Shown: in pieces, positions 34,104-43,486 of the stretch | Layout: every line of letters begins with the position of its first letter | Numbering within the stretch: the stretch's first letter is position 1 | Assembly: GCA_934130405.1 (NCBI GenBank) | Contig: CAKOXX010000003.1 | Coordinates: 1 to 64,000 of the forward strand | From: an uncultured Bacilli bacterium | GTDB taxonomy: Bacteria > Bacillota_I > Bacilli_A > RF39 > UBA660 | DNA: 64,000 bases | Direction: 5' to 3' | Translations under genes and position numbers: made by a program | The notes under the pieces: model-generated | The model's database searches: none | Seen by the model: the letters and a program-made list of their open reading frames with translations, nothing else | Told to the model about the DNA's origin: nothing

Positions 34104-35519
34104 CTACTTTTTCTTATATAAATAGCTATTTTCTACTTTTAGTATTTTTTCATATGATTTATTATCTTTTAAATAATAATAAAGTATCTCTTTATTACTA
34201 ACTACTAAATAATCAAAGTCATATTTTGCTAAAAATTTTTCTGGTTTTAATTTTCCTCTCGCTAGCTTATAGCATTCATTCATTACATCATATTTTTTAT
34301 TATTGGCTTTGACAAAGACTTCCACTCTTCCATCCATATAAGGATGATATCCATCAAATACATAATACGAGCCATTATCGTTATTAGCATAAAGTTTTAT
34401 ATCTTTTGTAGCATTTTTATCAAGATAATCAATCGCTTTTTGATGAGGGTTTTTCAAAGTATAGCTTCCTGTTGCAATATTAACTATTAATATAGTTATA
34501 ACTATTGTAGAAGTTATCATAAAATATTTACTATATTTTCTTTTATCATCTTCTAGGTCGCTATTTTCAAAAGGAAGATAGTTACTATAAAATGGTAAGG
34601 CACCAATACAGAAAAAACTTAAGTTTCGAAAGTTTCGTAAAGCCATATAAAATGTTCCAAAAATAAGTAATACTTGATGAATAGAGGCTTTCTTCTTTAT
34701 TGACATATAAATATTTAAACCAAAGAAAGTTATCAGTAAAACGTAATAAGCAGGAGATAAAACACCACTAAGTGTAAATGGTGACATTTCCATTACAGTT
34801 TCATTTATCGCTTTTATACCATAACTAGATAAAGCATAAGTCATACTATTAATTCCATACGGGTTAATAAAGCCTACTAGAAAGGATATAATTAATAAAA
34901 TTATCAATTTAACTATTTTTTTATCTTTCTTTAATAAAAATTCTGCTACAAATGGCATACTAAAAATAAAGAAACAAAGCCACATCGAAGCATGTAAATT
35001 TATTAATAGTAATGATAAAAGAGGAAGTAGATAGATGCTTTTTTTATTTTCTTTTCGATATATTTCAAGGATATAAATAAGTAATATAAATATCAAAAAA
35101 GTAAATATTTGTGGTCTTGAAGTAATGAAGTAAGTTTGTAAAAGAATATCAGTAACAGAAGCAGTTATAACAGAATTGAATGTCTTATTTGAAGATATTT
35201 TCATACAAAGTTTATAAAGAAAATAAAGGATTAAACAGTTCACAATGAATACTATTAAATATATTCCTACTCCTCCTAAAGCTTTATAAGAAAGGTAATA
35301 AATTATATCAGATAACCACTGTTGAACTACTAAAGAAAAATTACTATGCATTGATAAAATATCATTATGTGGAAAACCATTTTTTAATATATATCTACCA
35401 TAACTTAAGATAAACCAAATATCTCTTTCTTTAATAATTATTATCATTGTAGAAAGTAATACTGGAATAAAAAAGTATAAATAAGATAAATATTTACTTG
35501 GTTTATACTTCTTAAACAT
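34104..35519 (-). CDS. Polytopic membrane protein, GT-C-like, paralogue A
   Basis: 471-aa tandem paralogue of the following gene. Shared features: start MFKKYKPSKYLSYLYF, first loop ERDIWFILSYGRYILKNGFP, a conserved HASMWLCFFIFSMPF helix, GFINPYG, RNFRNLSFF and the soluble HPYMDGRVEVF segment. It overlaps the stop codon of the FAD oxidoreductase gene by one base (TAATG), with the ribosome site inside that gene. Tandem duplication followed by divergence is evident. The pair may act on different acceptors. Function is inferred only from topology and loop pattern. Confidence 0.65.
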   Translation of the reverse strand: MFKKYKPSKYLSYLYFFIPVLLSTMIIIIKERDIWFILSYGRYILKNGFPHNDILSMHSNFSLVVQQWLSDIIYYLSYKALGGVGIYLIVFIVNCLILYFLYKLCMKISSNKTFNSVITASVTDILLQTYFITSRPQIFTFLIFILLIYILEIYRKENKKSIYLLPLLSLLLINLHASMWLCFFIFSMPFVAEFLLKKDKKIVKLIILLIISFLVGFINPYGINSMTYALSSYGIKAINETVMEMSPFTLSGVLSPAYYVLLITFFGLNIYMSIKKKASIHQVLLIFGTFYMALRNFRNLSFFCIGALPFYSNYLPFENSDLEDDKRKYSKYFMITSTIVITILIVNIATGSYTLKNPHQKAIDYLDKNATKDIKLYANNDNGSYYVFDGYHPYMDGRVEVFVKANNKKYDVMNECYKLARGKLKPEKFLAKYDFDYLVVSNKEILYYYLKDNKSYEKILKVENSYLYKKK

Positions 35520-37051
35520 TATTTTTCCTCCTGATATGATTTATCAATGTTTATATTCCATAATTCATCTAGATTATGTTCGCCATTTTTAATCATTCTA
35601 CCACAAACTATACCACTATAAATTGAATGGTCCATATTATTATAAGAGTGTGTACCATTTCTACCAATACAATATAAATTATCTATCTCATTTAAATAGT
35701 TTCTTATTTTATCTATTTCTTTATAACTATCAAAATAAGCAGGATAAGCCTTCTTCACTCTGATAACTACTGAATCTAATATTTCTCCTCCAAAAAATTT
35801 CATTTTACTAAGTTCTTCTTTTGCCATAGCAACTATGTCCTTGTCTTTCATATTCCAAAACTCATCATTTTCATTACAGAAATACTCAAGTCCCATCCAG
35901 ACAGTATTTACTGGATCTTTAACCATATATGGTGACCAGTTATTAAAGATTTGAATTCGTCCTAATTTTACATTTTTATCTTGAACATATATCCAGTTAT
36001 CATTTACACTTCCATGAATAGTATTACTATCTTCTACTTTAAAAGGTGGTACTAAAAGTCCTACTGTTAAAAAGTCTCTATAAGGTAAATCACTTGCTAA
36101 TTTAACTATTTTTCTTGGTACATCATTCATTTCAGAAATCAAATCTTTTAATGGCATAGAACTAACTAGAATATCACATTTACAAGTAATATATTTTTCA
36201 TCTTTTAAATATACCACTGAAGTTAAATGGTTGTTATTCTTTTTAATCTTTACTACTTTGGCATCTTTAATTATTTTTCCACCTAAATTTTCGATTCTTT
36301 TAGCTAGAGTTTCATATAATTCACCAGGTCCATACTTTGGATAGTAAAACGATTCTATCAAAGATGTTTCTTTATTTTTATTTTCTAAATGAAAAATTCG
36401 TTTAAAGTAATCAATAAATACTTTGCTAATTGATATTCCCTTTACTCTTTGACTACCCCAACTAGCATCTATTTCTTTAGGAGCTCTTCCCCAGACTTTT
36501 GTTGTATATCCTTCAAAAAAGATAGAATATAGTTTTTTTCCAAATCTATTGATATAAAAATTTTCTAGATTAAATTCATCTAATTTATGAACTGTTGACT
36601 TTAAATAACTCATTCCACAAGCACAAGTAGTTGTAAAACCTAGATTGTTAATTGTTTTAAGATTAAAGTTAACGGGATAATCAAAAAATTTATGATTATA
36701 ATAAATTCTACTTACCCTGTTTCTAATTAGCATAACACTATCTTCTACTTCTGGATTACTTCCTTTTACTGGAAAATTTTTATCTGTTTTCAATATCTTG
36801 TCATCAAAAGCAGGTTTATTTTGTAATGGTAATAACTCAAACCAAAGTTTCTTTACTTCTTCATTTTTAGTAAAGAAGCGATGTCCGCCAATATCAATTC
36901 TATTATCTTTATAATTTACCGTTTTACTGATACCACCAACTTCTTTATCTTCTTCCAAAATAGTTATTTCTACATCTTTTGTTGTTTTTAAAATTTCATA
37001 GGCACAAGATAAACCAGCTGGTCCTGCCCCAATAATTACTACTTTTTTCAT
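35519..37051 (-). CDS. FAD-dependent oxidoreductase, UDP-galactopyranose-mutase/amine-oxidase-like
   Basis: 510-aa flavoprotein. The N-terminal Rossmann motif VVIIGAGPAGLSCAYE is followed by an Glu-ended strand ITILEEDKEVGGIS and by IDIGGHRFFTKNEEV, a pattern of the protoporphyrinogen-oxidase/UDP-galactopyranose-mutase-like superfamily that often accompanies polysaccharide genes. The C-terminus has the second FAD motif NLYCIGRNGTHSYNNMDHSI. It is the first gene of a unit with the two GT-C-like membrane proteins, so a role in processing a lipid- or nucleotide-linked sugar is plausible (inference). Confidence 0.78.
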   Translation of the reverse strand: MKKVVIIGAGPAGLSCAYEILKTTKDVEITILEEDKEVGGISKTVNYKDNRIDIGGHRFFTKNEEVKKLWFELLPLQNKPAFDDKILKTDKNFPVKGSNPEVEDSVMLIRNRVSRIYYNHKFFDYPVNFNLKTINNLGFTTTCACGMSYLKSTVHKLDEFNLENFYINRFGKKLYSIFFEGYTTKVWGRAPKEIDASWGSQRVKGISISKVFIDYFKRIFHLENKNKETSLIESFYYPKYGPGELYETLAKRIENLGGKIIKDAKVVKIKKNNNHLTSVVYLKDEKYITCKCDILVSSMPLKDLISEMNDVPRKIVKLASDLPYRDFLTVGLLVPPFKVEDSNTIHGSVNDNWIYVQDKNVKLGRIQIFNNWSPYMVKDPVNTVWMGLEYFCNENDEFWNMKDKDIVAMAKEELSKMKFFGGEILDSVVIRVKKAYPAYFDSYKEIDKIRNYLNEIDNLYCIGRNGTHSYNNMDHSIYSGIVCGRMIKNGEHNLDELWNINIDKSYQEEK

Positions 37052-37117
37052 ATTCTTTCTCCCTGTACTCTATACTCTTTTCTTAACTTAATTCTATCAA
37101 AGTGAAGATAAAAAGTC

Positions 37118-37148
37118 ACTAAAAAGAGCTATCTAAATCAATAGCTCT
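37118..37148 (-). terminator. Terminator of the SDR gene
   Basis: On the minus strand AGAGCTAT and ATAGCTCT form an 8-bp stem with an 8-base loop and TTTTTAG after it. It separates the SDR from the FAD oxidoreductase operon. Confidence 0.75.
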
Positions 37149-37165
37149 CAAGTATTTGGTAATAA

Positions 37166-37945
37166 TTAGAAAGTATAACCACCATCTACAGCAATGTTTT
37201 GTGAAGTGATATATCTTGCTTCATCAGTACAAAGGAATGCTGTCATATAAGCAATATCGATTGGTTCTTGTGGTTTTCCATTTGGTGTAGACCTATTAGA
37301 AGAGTTCCAAACATTTTCTCTATTACTTTCTTCTTGGCCAGCCATTTGATCTAAAATATCTTCCCACATATTGGTTCTGATAATGCCTGGACAAATGCAG
37401 TTAACGTTGACACTATCTTTGGCAGCTTCTCTTCCCAAGCTAGCTGTTAAAGCTAAAACTGCTGATTTTGTACAACTATAAACACTAAATCCTGCAGAAC
37501 AAGCTTTCGCTGCAATTGATGACATATTTACTATTTTTCCATATTTGTTAGGGCGCATAATAGCTAAAGCTTCACGACAAGAATAAATTGTTCCTTTTAT
37601 ATTTATATCTATTGTTTTATCAATATTTTCTAAGCTTTCTTTATCTAATTCTCCTGTTAAACATACACCAGCAGAGTTAACAACAATATCTACTGTCCCC
37701 CATTCTGATACTATTTTTTCATACATTGCTGCTACTTCTTCATAATTAGTAACATCTACTTGGTATGCAATGGCATTTACACCATAATTTCTAATTTCAG
37801 TAGCTACTTGTTCTGCTCTTTCAGGTAATAAGTCTGCCACTAAAACATCCGCACCATTCTTAGCAAAAAGTAAGGCACATTCTCTTCCTAAGCCACTTCC
37901 GCCTCCAGTAACAAGTGCTTTCTTTCCTTTAAAATTAAATTCCAT
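37166..37945 (-). CDS. Short-chain dehydrogenase/reductase
   Basis: 259-aa NAD(P)-dependent oxidoreductase. Cofactor motif TGGGSGLG (about 13-20), an acidic ADLLPER after the second strand (Asp favours NAD), NSAG at about 91, and the catalytic Ser in NMSSIAAK with YSCTK (Tyr/Lys) 15 residues later. The C-terminal loop contains RSTPNGKPQEPIDIA and ends in the usual NIAVDGGYTF. Substrate cannot be told; sugar-alcohol or 3-oxoacyl reductases look like this. It is a single gene with its own terminator. Confidence 0.9.
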   Translation of the reverse strand: MEFNFKGKKALVTGGGSGLGRECALLFAKNGADVLVADLLPERAEQVATEIRNYGVNAIAYQVDVTNYEEVAAMYEKIVSEWGTVDIVVNSAGVCLTGELDKESLENIDKTIDINIKGTIYSCREALAIMRPNKYGKIVNMSSIAAKACSAGFSVYSCTKSAVLALTASLGREAAKDSVNVNCICPGIIRTNMWEDILDQMAGQEESNRENVWNSSNRSTPNGKPQEPIDIAYMTAFLCTDEARYITSQNIAVDGGYTF

Positions 37946-38026
37946 ATCTTTAACCTCCCTATTATTAATTTTAACACAATTTAGAAAAGTTACTAATTTT
38001 TTTTAATTTTCAGTGTAAATATTCGT

Positions 38027-39007
38027 CTACTTCATGCTTAAACCATATACTTTAGCTCTTTCAATATCATTCTCTTTGCCTATTACATTAGCACGATTTC
38101 CTTTTTTTATACTCCTATGTATAGATAAATCATAATTTCCCTCACTAAGTATAATATCTGTATTATCAAAATAAATTTGTTTTAAATCTACTTTTTCGAC
38201 TTTTCCAAATCTAAAATATAAATTCATTTCTAGAGCAGTTGGTAAGGTATCACTTAAATTTGAAAGTGATGGAACTACTATATCTAGTCCACCATTTTCT
38301 TTCAGTTCTGTAACATACTTATGTGCATGACCATGAAGTGTTAATACTGAATCGCTTTCTTTTCTTGGAATAGAATCTATATGATGATACAAATCTATTT
38401 TTTCATTTTTGATTGCTACTGTACTATTAGCAAAGCCACCGATTATAATATCATGACGATAATTGTTAACGGCTTTTATCAATGACTTAGCTTCTTTTAA
38501 GTAAGCTAAATAATCGTGATTTCCAGCAACTGCAAAAGTTAAGATATTTTTATCATGAGGATATTTTTTTATAAAATGCGAAATTTGTGCATCTACTGTA
38601 CTATATTTTTTCTTACTTTTAGAAAAGTAGCAATCAATCATATCTCCAGCACATAAAATTATGTGAATATCATTTTTTACACAATATTCAAATGCTCTAT
38701 CTACCAAATCAGGTCTTTCTAATTCGTTTCCAAAGTGTAAATCAGAAATTAGTAACATTTTAATATCATATTCTTCTTGTAATGAGTAGATAATATTTTC
38801 TGATGTTTTTACCTCAGCATATTCTTCTGGTACTTTATACACTATTTCTCCATTACTAAAATATTTCTTATTTAAATTGAAGCCCTTATTACTTAAAGCT
38901 AATATTTTATTATAGAGTTGTTTATTTGAAATATTTAATCTACCAGCAATTGTATTGCAAGTTTCTCTCTTATATAGTAATTTTATTAATTTTTGATAGT
39001 CTTTCAT
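38027..39007 (-). CDS. Metallophosphoesterase with N-terminal helix-turn-helix
   Basis: 326-aa protein. Residues 1-60 form a winged-helix-like segment (ETCNTIAGRLNISNKQLYNK as helix-turn-helix, then KYFSNGEIVYKV as wing). Residues about 78-280 are a calcineurin-like phosphoesterase: LISDLHFGN (metal Asp/His), CAGDMIDCYF, AVAGNHDYL and LHGHAHKY. The fused DNA-binding-like head is unusual for this enzyme class and suggests a nucleic-acid substrate or a regulatory role. The tail (about 280-326) contains basic clusters. Single gene, no obvious partner. Confidence 0.8.
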   Translation of the reverse strand: MKDYQKLIKLLYKRETCNTIAGRLNISNKQLYNKILALSNKGFNLNKKYFSNGEIVYKVPEEYAEVKTSENIIYSLQEEYDIKMLLISDLHFGNELERPDLVDRAFEYCVKNDIHIILCAGDMIDCYFSKSKKKYSTVDAQISHFIKKYPHDKNILTFAVAGNHDYLAYLKEAKSLIKAVNNYRHDIIIGGFANSTVAIKNEKIDLYHHIDSIPRKESDSVLTLHGHAHKYVTELKENGGLDIVVPSLSNLSDTLPTALEMNLYFRFGKVEKVDLKQIYFDNTDIILSEGNYDLSIHRSIKKGNRANVIGKENDIERAKVYGLSMK

Positions 39008-39047
39008 TTACATCTTCCTTCTTAGTAGTTATTATAAATTTTACAAA

Positions 39048-39074
39048 GAAAAAAGACAAGAATAATCTTATCTT
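39048..39074 (-). terminator. Terminator of the ftsEX-M23 operon
   Basis: On the minus strand AAGATAAG pairs with CTTGTCTT (one G-T) around a 6-base loop and is followed by TTTTTT. It overlaps the end of the M23 gene. Confidence 0.7.
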
Positions 39075-40318
39075 CCATTCCACCATGCTCTAAGACCTGC
39101 TGGAAAACCAATATATTGTCTTGGATTGATTGTACTTCTTTCATAAGCAGCATAACTAGCACAACCACCACCAACGTTCCAATCACAACTAGTAACTTCT
39201 AAGTGTAAGTGAGCACCAGTTGAACAACCAGTATTACCCATTCTACCAATCATAGTATTAGTAGTAACTTGCATACCAACACTTATATTTCCATAACTAC
39301 CTAAATGAGCATAAGTTGAATAAATATATCTACCATTAACTAAATGTCTAATTTTAACTATCTTAGCATTACCATTACAACCATAGCGACACCAATTACC
39401 AGTTGTACAAGAATCCGAATAGATTTTGAAAATTACCCCATCAGCAATTGGATAAACCGGAATTGATCTATCATTTGAATTGGATAAATCAATACCTAAA
39501 TGTCCTCCATAACCTCCCCAGTTTTGAGTTACATATCCACTAGTCATTGGTCTAAAGAAACCACTTACAGAAGGAGGAATAGGAATGCTTCCACCACCAC
39601 TACCAGTATTACTTCCACCTTGGGCTCTATCATGACGATATTGACAAGCATAGATATCTTCATTTGTACCACAACCTAACTTCTTATAATAAGCTAAGTT
39701 AGCTTTGGCTGCTTTTAATTGTTCTTGAACTGATGGCATAGATTCTCTAATTGACTGCGTATCAGCATTTATTCTTTCTTTTTCACTTTCTAGTTTTGCT
39801 TTAATTGATTTAAATTCTTCCTTTTTAGCAGCTAATTCTTTAGTTTTAGCTCGATTAGTTTTGATTAGTTCATCTAATTCATTCATTACTTTTTGATTAT
39901 ATTCTGTTAACTGTTCAACAACACTTAAGCGATAAACCATTTCTGTAATGCTTTCTGCTCCAAAAACATATTCTAAATAAGCATTATTTCCATTACTTAC
40001 TTGTAAATATTGAAATAACTGTTTACTTTCTTCAGTCTTCTTTTCAATTTCATCATTTGATTTATCAATTTCTTCTTCTAATGACTTCATAGAAGTTTCT
40101 AAGTCACTTATTTGTTTTTCATAAGAAGCAATGTTTTTCTTTATTTCTGCTACTTCTTGGTCATTTTTAGCAATTTTGGCTTCTTTTTCTTCCAAACTTT
40201 TAGTAAAGTTATTTACTTCATTTTCAAAGTCTTTTATCGTTTTAGCATTAACACTATAAGGTATTAAACTAGTCATCACTAACAGTAGGAAAAGACCTAT
40301 CTTTTTCTTACTACTCAT
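39068..40318 (-). CDS. Secreted coiled-coil M23 peptidase, FtsEX partner
   Basis: 416-aa secreted protein. A signal peptide (about 1-25, cleavage after VNA) is followed by two coiled-coil arms (about 27-107 and 140-210) separated by the segment NNAYLEYVFGAESITEMVYR, as in PcsB/CwlO-type proteins. A Gly/Ser linker leads to an M23 domain with HLGID (His at about 273, Asp at about 277) and HLHLE (about 370-374). All zinc ligands are present, so it may itself cut peptidoglycan. It has eight cysteines outside the membrane, unusual for this group. It directly follows ftsX, which fits the FtsEX-controlled hydrolase role in cell separation. Confidence 0.88.
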   Translation of the reverse strand: MSSKKKIGLFLLLVMTSLIPYSVNAKTIKDFENEVNNFTKSLEEKEAKIAKNDQEVAEIKKNIASYEKQISDLETSMKSLEEEIDKSNDEIEKKTEESKQLFQYLQVSNGNNAYLEYVFGAESITEMVYRLSVVEQLTEYNQKVMNELDELIKTNRAKTKELAAKKEEFKSIKAKLESEKERINADTQSIRESMPSVQEQLKAAKANLAYYKKLGCGTNEDIYACQYRHDRAQGGSNTGSGGGSIPIPPSVSGFFRPMTSGYVTQNWGGYGGHLGIDLSNSNDRSIPVYPIADGVIFKIYSDSCTTGNWCRYGCNGNAKIVKIRHLVNGRYIYSTYAHLGSYGNISVGMQVTTNTMIGRMGNTGCSTGAHLHLEVTSCDWNVGGGCASYAAYERSTINPRQYIGFPAGLRAWWNGR

Positions 40319-40319
40319 A

Positions 40320-41219
40320 TTACACCTTTAAATACTTTCGAACAGCAGATGATGAACCTATCATGCCTACTAAAATACCAATTATTAAGATTATTCCTGA
40401 TACTATGTAAATAAACGGCTCAGGTTCTACTAGTTTAATTATTTCTGTATAGACATAACCATTTAGATGATTATATAAAGCAACATAACCAAAGCATACA
40501 GCAAGAATTGGAAGGATAGAACCAATACATCCTAAAATCATTCCTTCTACAATAAATGGTGTTTTAATAGCAATATTACTAGCACCTACTAATCGCATAA
40601 TAGATATTTCTCTTTTTCTTGAAAAGATTGTTAATTTGATAGTGTTAACAATTAAAAAGACTGTTACTAGAATTAAAGCTATTACTACTCCATAAGCTCC
40701 TTTTTCAATAACACTGAACATACTAATCATTTTATCAACCCAAGCTTCACCATAATTAACAACACTTACTTGGTCTAGTTTTTTAATTTTTAATGCAGTA
40801 TCTTTGATTTTCTCAACGTCTTTAACTTTTACTTGAAAAGTGTCTTTTAAAGGATTATCATCATCTTTCCAAGTAGACATTACTTCATTAAACACTTCAT
40901 TTTCTTTACGCATTTCTTCTTTAACTGCATTTTTACTTTGATAAGTTAAACTTTCAACATTATTCATTTTTTCTAATTTTTGTTGAACATCTTTAACTTG
41001 GTCCTCAGTTGTATTATTATTTAGAAATACTACTATCGTTAAGTCTTTTTCCATTTCTTTAGTAAAGTTTTCTACGTTAAATGTCAAGATAATAGCAACT
41101 GCTACAATTAATAGAGTTATTATTATACAAGAAATTGATGCCAACGATAGAGAAAAGTTACGAAAAACTGATTTAAAAGCATCTCTGATACTTCTACCTA
41201 ACATTCTGAAAAATCTCAT
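40320..41219 (-). CDS. ftsX: Cell division protein FtsX
   Basis: 299-aa permease-like protein with four membrane helices (about 22-45, 170-193, 220-245, 268-292) and an extracytoplasmic loop (about 50-165) of the FtsX_ECD type that contacts the hydrolase partner. FSRKREISIMRLVGASN lies in the usual cytoplasmic loop. Its ATG overlaps the ftsE stop codon (4 bases), and the M23 gene follows after one base, a tight ftsE-ftsX-hydrolase operon. Confidence 0.95.
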   Translation of the reverse strand: MRFFRMLGRSIRDAFKSVFRNFSLSLASISCIIITLLIVAVAIILTFNVENFTKEMEKDLTIVVFLNNNTTEDQVKDVQQKLEKMNNVESLTYQSKNAVKEEMRKENEVFNEVMSTWKDDDNPLKDTFQVKVKDVEKIKDTALKIKKLDQVSVVNYGEAWVDKMISMFSVIEKGAYGVVIALILVTVFLIVNTIKLTIFSRKREISIMRLVGASNIAIKTPFIVEGMILGCIGSILPILAVCFGYVALYNHLNGYVYTEIIKLVEPEPFIYIVSGIILIIGILVGMIGSSSAVRKYLKV

Positions 41220-41905
41220 TCTTCATACTCTCCTTTCTCTACGTGTTTTAATAAATGTCCATCTTTTAGAACTATTACTTCTTTTTTCATCTTATTAACA
41301 ATATCTTTATCATGGGTTGCCATAATAATGGTTGTTCCACAAGACTTATTAATTTGTTCTAAAACTTGCATTATTTCCATACTCATATCAGGATCCAAGT
41401 TACCTGTCGGCTCATCACATAGTAAAAGTTTAGGTTCGTTTACAATTGCTCTTGCTATTGCAACACGTTGTTGTTCTCCACCTGATAATTGGTCTGGATA
41501 ATTATGTATTTTATGTTTTAAACCAACTAATTCTATCGCTTTTAATGTTTTCTTTCTGATTTCATCACGTCTTGCTCCTAAAACTTCCATAGTAAAAGCG
41601 ACATTTTCATAAACAGTAGATTTTGGTAATAAACGATAATCTTGAAATACTATTCCTAGTTTTCTTCTTAGTTTATATACTTTTTTGTTTCTAAGCTTTA
41701 AAACATTTAGTCCTCCAACAATTATTTCTCCCTTTGTTGGTTTCTCCTCACGATATAACATCTTTATAAATGTACTTTTACCGCTTCCACTACCTCCGAT
41801 TACAAAGACAAATGAGCCTTTTTTTATGGAAAGAGATAAGTCATAAATTGCTGTTACACCATTTTTATATTGTTTGGTTACATTTTTAATTCTTATTAGT
41901 TCCAT
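41216..41905 (-). CDS. ftsE: Cell division ATP-binding protein FtsE
   Basis: 229-aa ABC ATPase that drives FtsX and so regulates wall hydrolysis at the septum. Walker A GGSGSGKST, Q-loop FQDYRLLP, signature LSGGEQQRVAIA, Walker B LLLCDEPTGNLDP, H-loop ATHD. I start it at the ATG at 41905 because AAGGTGG lies just upstream. A longer frame to 41926 includes that ribosome site, and the shorter form equals the family's usual length. Confidence 0.95.
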   Translation of the reverse strand: MELIRIKNVTKQYKNGVTAIYDLSLSIKKGSFVFVIGGSGSGKSTFIKMLYREEKPTKGEIIVGGLNVLKLRNKKVYKLRRKLGIVFQDYRLLPKSTVYENVAFTMEVLGARRDEIRKKTLKAIELVGLKHKIHNYPDQLSGGEQQRVAIARAIVNEPKLLLCDEPTGNLDPDMSMEIMQVLEQINKSCGTTIIMATHDKDIVNKMKKEVIVLKDGHLLKHVEKGEYEE

Positions 41906-41979
41906 CTTATCCCACCTTATATTCACTTAATATTTTAGCATAGTTCGACTTTTTTTGATAGTGATAAATAATTTCAAAA

Positions 41980-42015
41980 GAAAAAAAGTGTTAAAAATAG
42001 AAGCTTTTACACTTT
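41980..42015 (-). terminator. Terminator after the YitT gene pair
   Basis: On the minus strand AAAGTGT pairs with ACACTTT, with further A-T pairs inside and TTTTTT beyond. It overlaps the stop at 42014. Confidence 0.65.
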
Positions 42016-42622
42016 AACTAGTAATTATTATTAATGATTTGTCTTTTCTTAAAATTTTGTCCATTACTATTTTACTGGTAAGTAAAAGAAAGATAGCATA
42101 TAAGACTTTAGTATAAGTAAAGTACACTCCTCCTAGTATTACTATTATCATATTAATAAATAAAGTTGTATTACTTAAAGGTATTTTAAAATATTTATAA
42201 AGTATTTGACTTATTATATTAATTCCTCCATTACTAAATCCTACTTTATACATAAAGCCGTTACTTATCCCTAAAGAAATACCAATTATTAAACAGGTTA
42301 GTAATAAATCATTTGTTTTTATGATAATTATTTTATTAATGAATGAGGTAAGTGAAACAAAGAATGGATAGATAAATGTTGCTAAAAGACTTGCTATTGT
42401 TTGTTCCTTTGATAAAAGAATAGTACTTAAAAAAAGACAAATACTACTTCCAATAAAGATAATTATTGACGGAGAAATTTTTAAAAGATGATTAATAATA
42501 ATTGCTATTCCATTCATTCCTCCAGTTACTAATTTAATTGGGTATAAGAATAAATTAAAAATGATACTAGAAAAAAAGAGACAGATTATTAATACTCCAT
42601 AGCGATATAGAATATTTTTCAT
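42014..42622 (-). CDS. YitT family membrane protein, short paralogue
   Basis: 202-aa membrane protein with five to six helices and the YitT motifs KLVTGGMNGIAIIINHLL and GFSNGGINIISQILYKY. It lacks the C-terminal DUF2179 domain of full-length YitT proteins and is therefore a shortened paralogue of the gene immediately upstream. Start and stop of the pair are adjacent with no gap, so they are coexpressed and could assemble together. Function of YitT is unknown (proposed transporter). Confidence 0.85.
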   Translation of the reverse strand: MKNILYRYGVLIICLFFSSIIFNLFLYPIKLVTGGMNGIAIIINHLLKISPSIIIFIGSSICLFLSTILLSKEQTIASLLATFIYPFFVSLTSFINKIIIIKTNDLLLTCLIIGISLGISNGFMYKVGFSNGGINIISQILYKYFKIPLSNTTLFINMIIVILGGVYFTYTKVLYAIFLLLTSKIVMDKILRKDKSLIIITS

Positions 42623-43486
42623 CTATTCTCCTCCAAATACCTGATAAGCATCGGTTACTACAAAGAAAGCATCTGGATCTATTAGATGTATTCCTTCTTT
42701 GAATTTATAGTATTCCTTAGTTGGGATAACACTCATTAAAACATCTTGGTCTTTATCTTTATAACCACCTGTTGCTTCAAATTTAGTAACTCCGTGTTTC
42801 ATTTCTTTTAAAATATATTCTTTTACCTCTTTGTCTTTCTTCGTTATAATGTAGAAAGCTTTAGCATCACTTATTCCTAGTAATACTCTATCCATAGCCC
42901 AAGTAACTAGGTATAAAACTATTAAAGCATACATTAATTTATTAAATCCAAAAGCAAAAAATCCAAGTAGAACAATTAATCCATCAGTAAATATCATTGC
43001 TTGTCCCATTCCAATTTTTAACTTTTTAGAAATAATCATATTTAAAATATCTGTTCCACCAGTAGAAAATCCTGCTTTAAAGATAAGTCCTGCTCCAATG
43101 CCTTGAAGTAATCCTCCAAAAATAGCTACTAAAAGCATTTCGCTTTCACTAAAACTAACATATTTAGTTAAAAAACTTGTTAGATTAACAAAAATCGGAA
43201 ATAATATAGACCCCAAGATACTTAGTCTTGTTTTTTCTTTACCTAAAAATGAATAAGACAAAATTAATAGAAATATATTAGCAATTAATATGACATAAGA
43301 CTGATTAAATTTAAAGAAATGATTTAAAACTATTGATAAACCACTTACTCCACCAGCTACTATGTTATTAGGGGAATAAAATAGATTAAATGCTAATGCT
43401 ACTAGTAAACAACCAAAGATAAACTGAACATATCTTTTTATTTTATCATGTTGATAAATATTACTAACGATAGTCTTAGGATTCAT
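42623..43486 (-). CDS. YitT family membrane protein with DUF2179 domain
   Basis: 287-aa protein with about five membrane helices (NNIVAGGVSGLSIVLNHFF and GFSTGGTDILNMIISKK are the paired glycine motifs) and a cytoplasmic DUF2179 domain (about 205-287, KAFYIITKKDKEVKEYILK). Complete and of normal length. Its start overlaps the end of prfB by 11 bases, so translation follows that of release factor 2. Physiological role unknown. Confidence 0.9.
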   Translation of the reverse strand: MNPKTIVSNIYQHDKIKRYVQFIFGCLLVALAFNLFYSPNNIVAGGVSGLSIVLNHFFKFNQSYVILIANIFLLILSYSFLGKEKTRLSILGSILFPIFVNLTSFLTKYVSFSESEMLLVAIFGGLLQGIGAGLIFKAGFSTGGTDILNMIISKKLKIGMGQAMIFTDGLIVLLGFFAFGFNKLMYALIVLYLVTWAMDRVLLGISDAKAFYIITKKDKEVKEYILKEMKHGVTKFEATGGYKDKDQDVLMSVIPTKEYYKFKEGIHLIDPDAFFVVTDAYQVFGGE

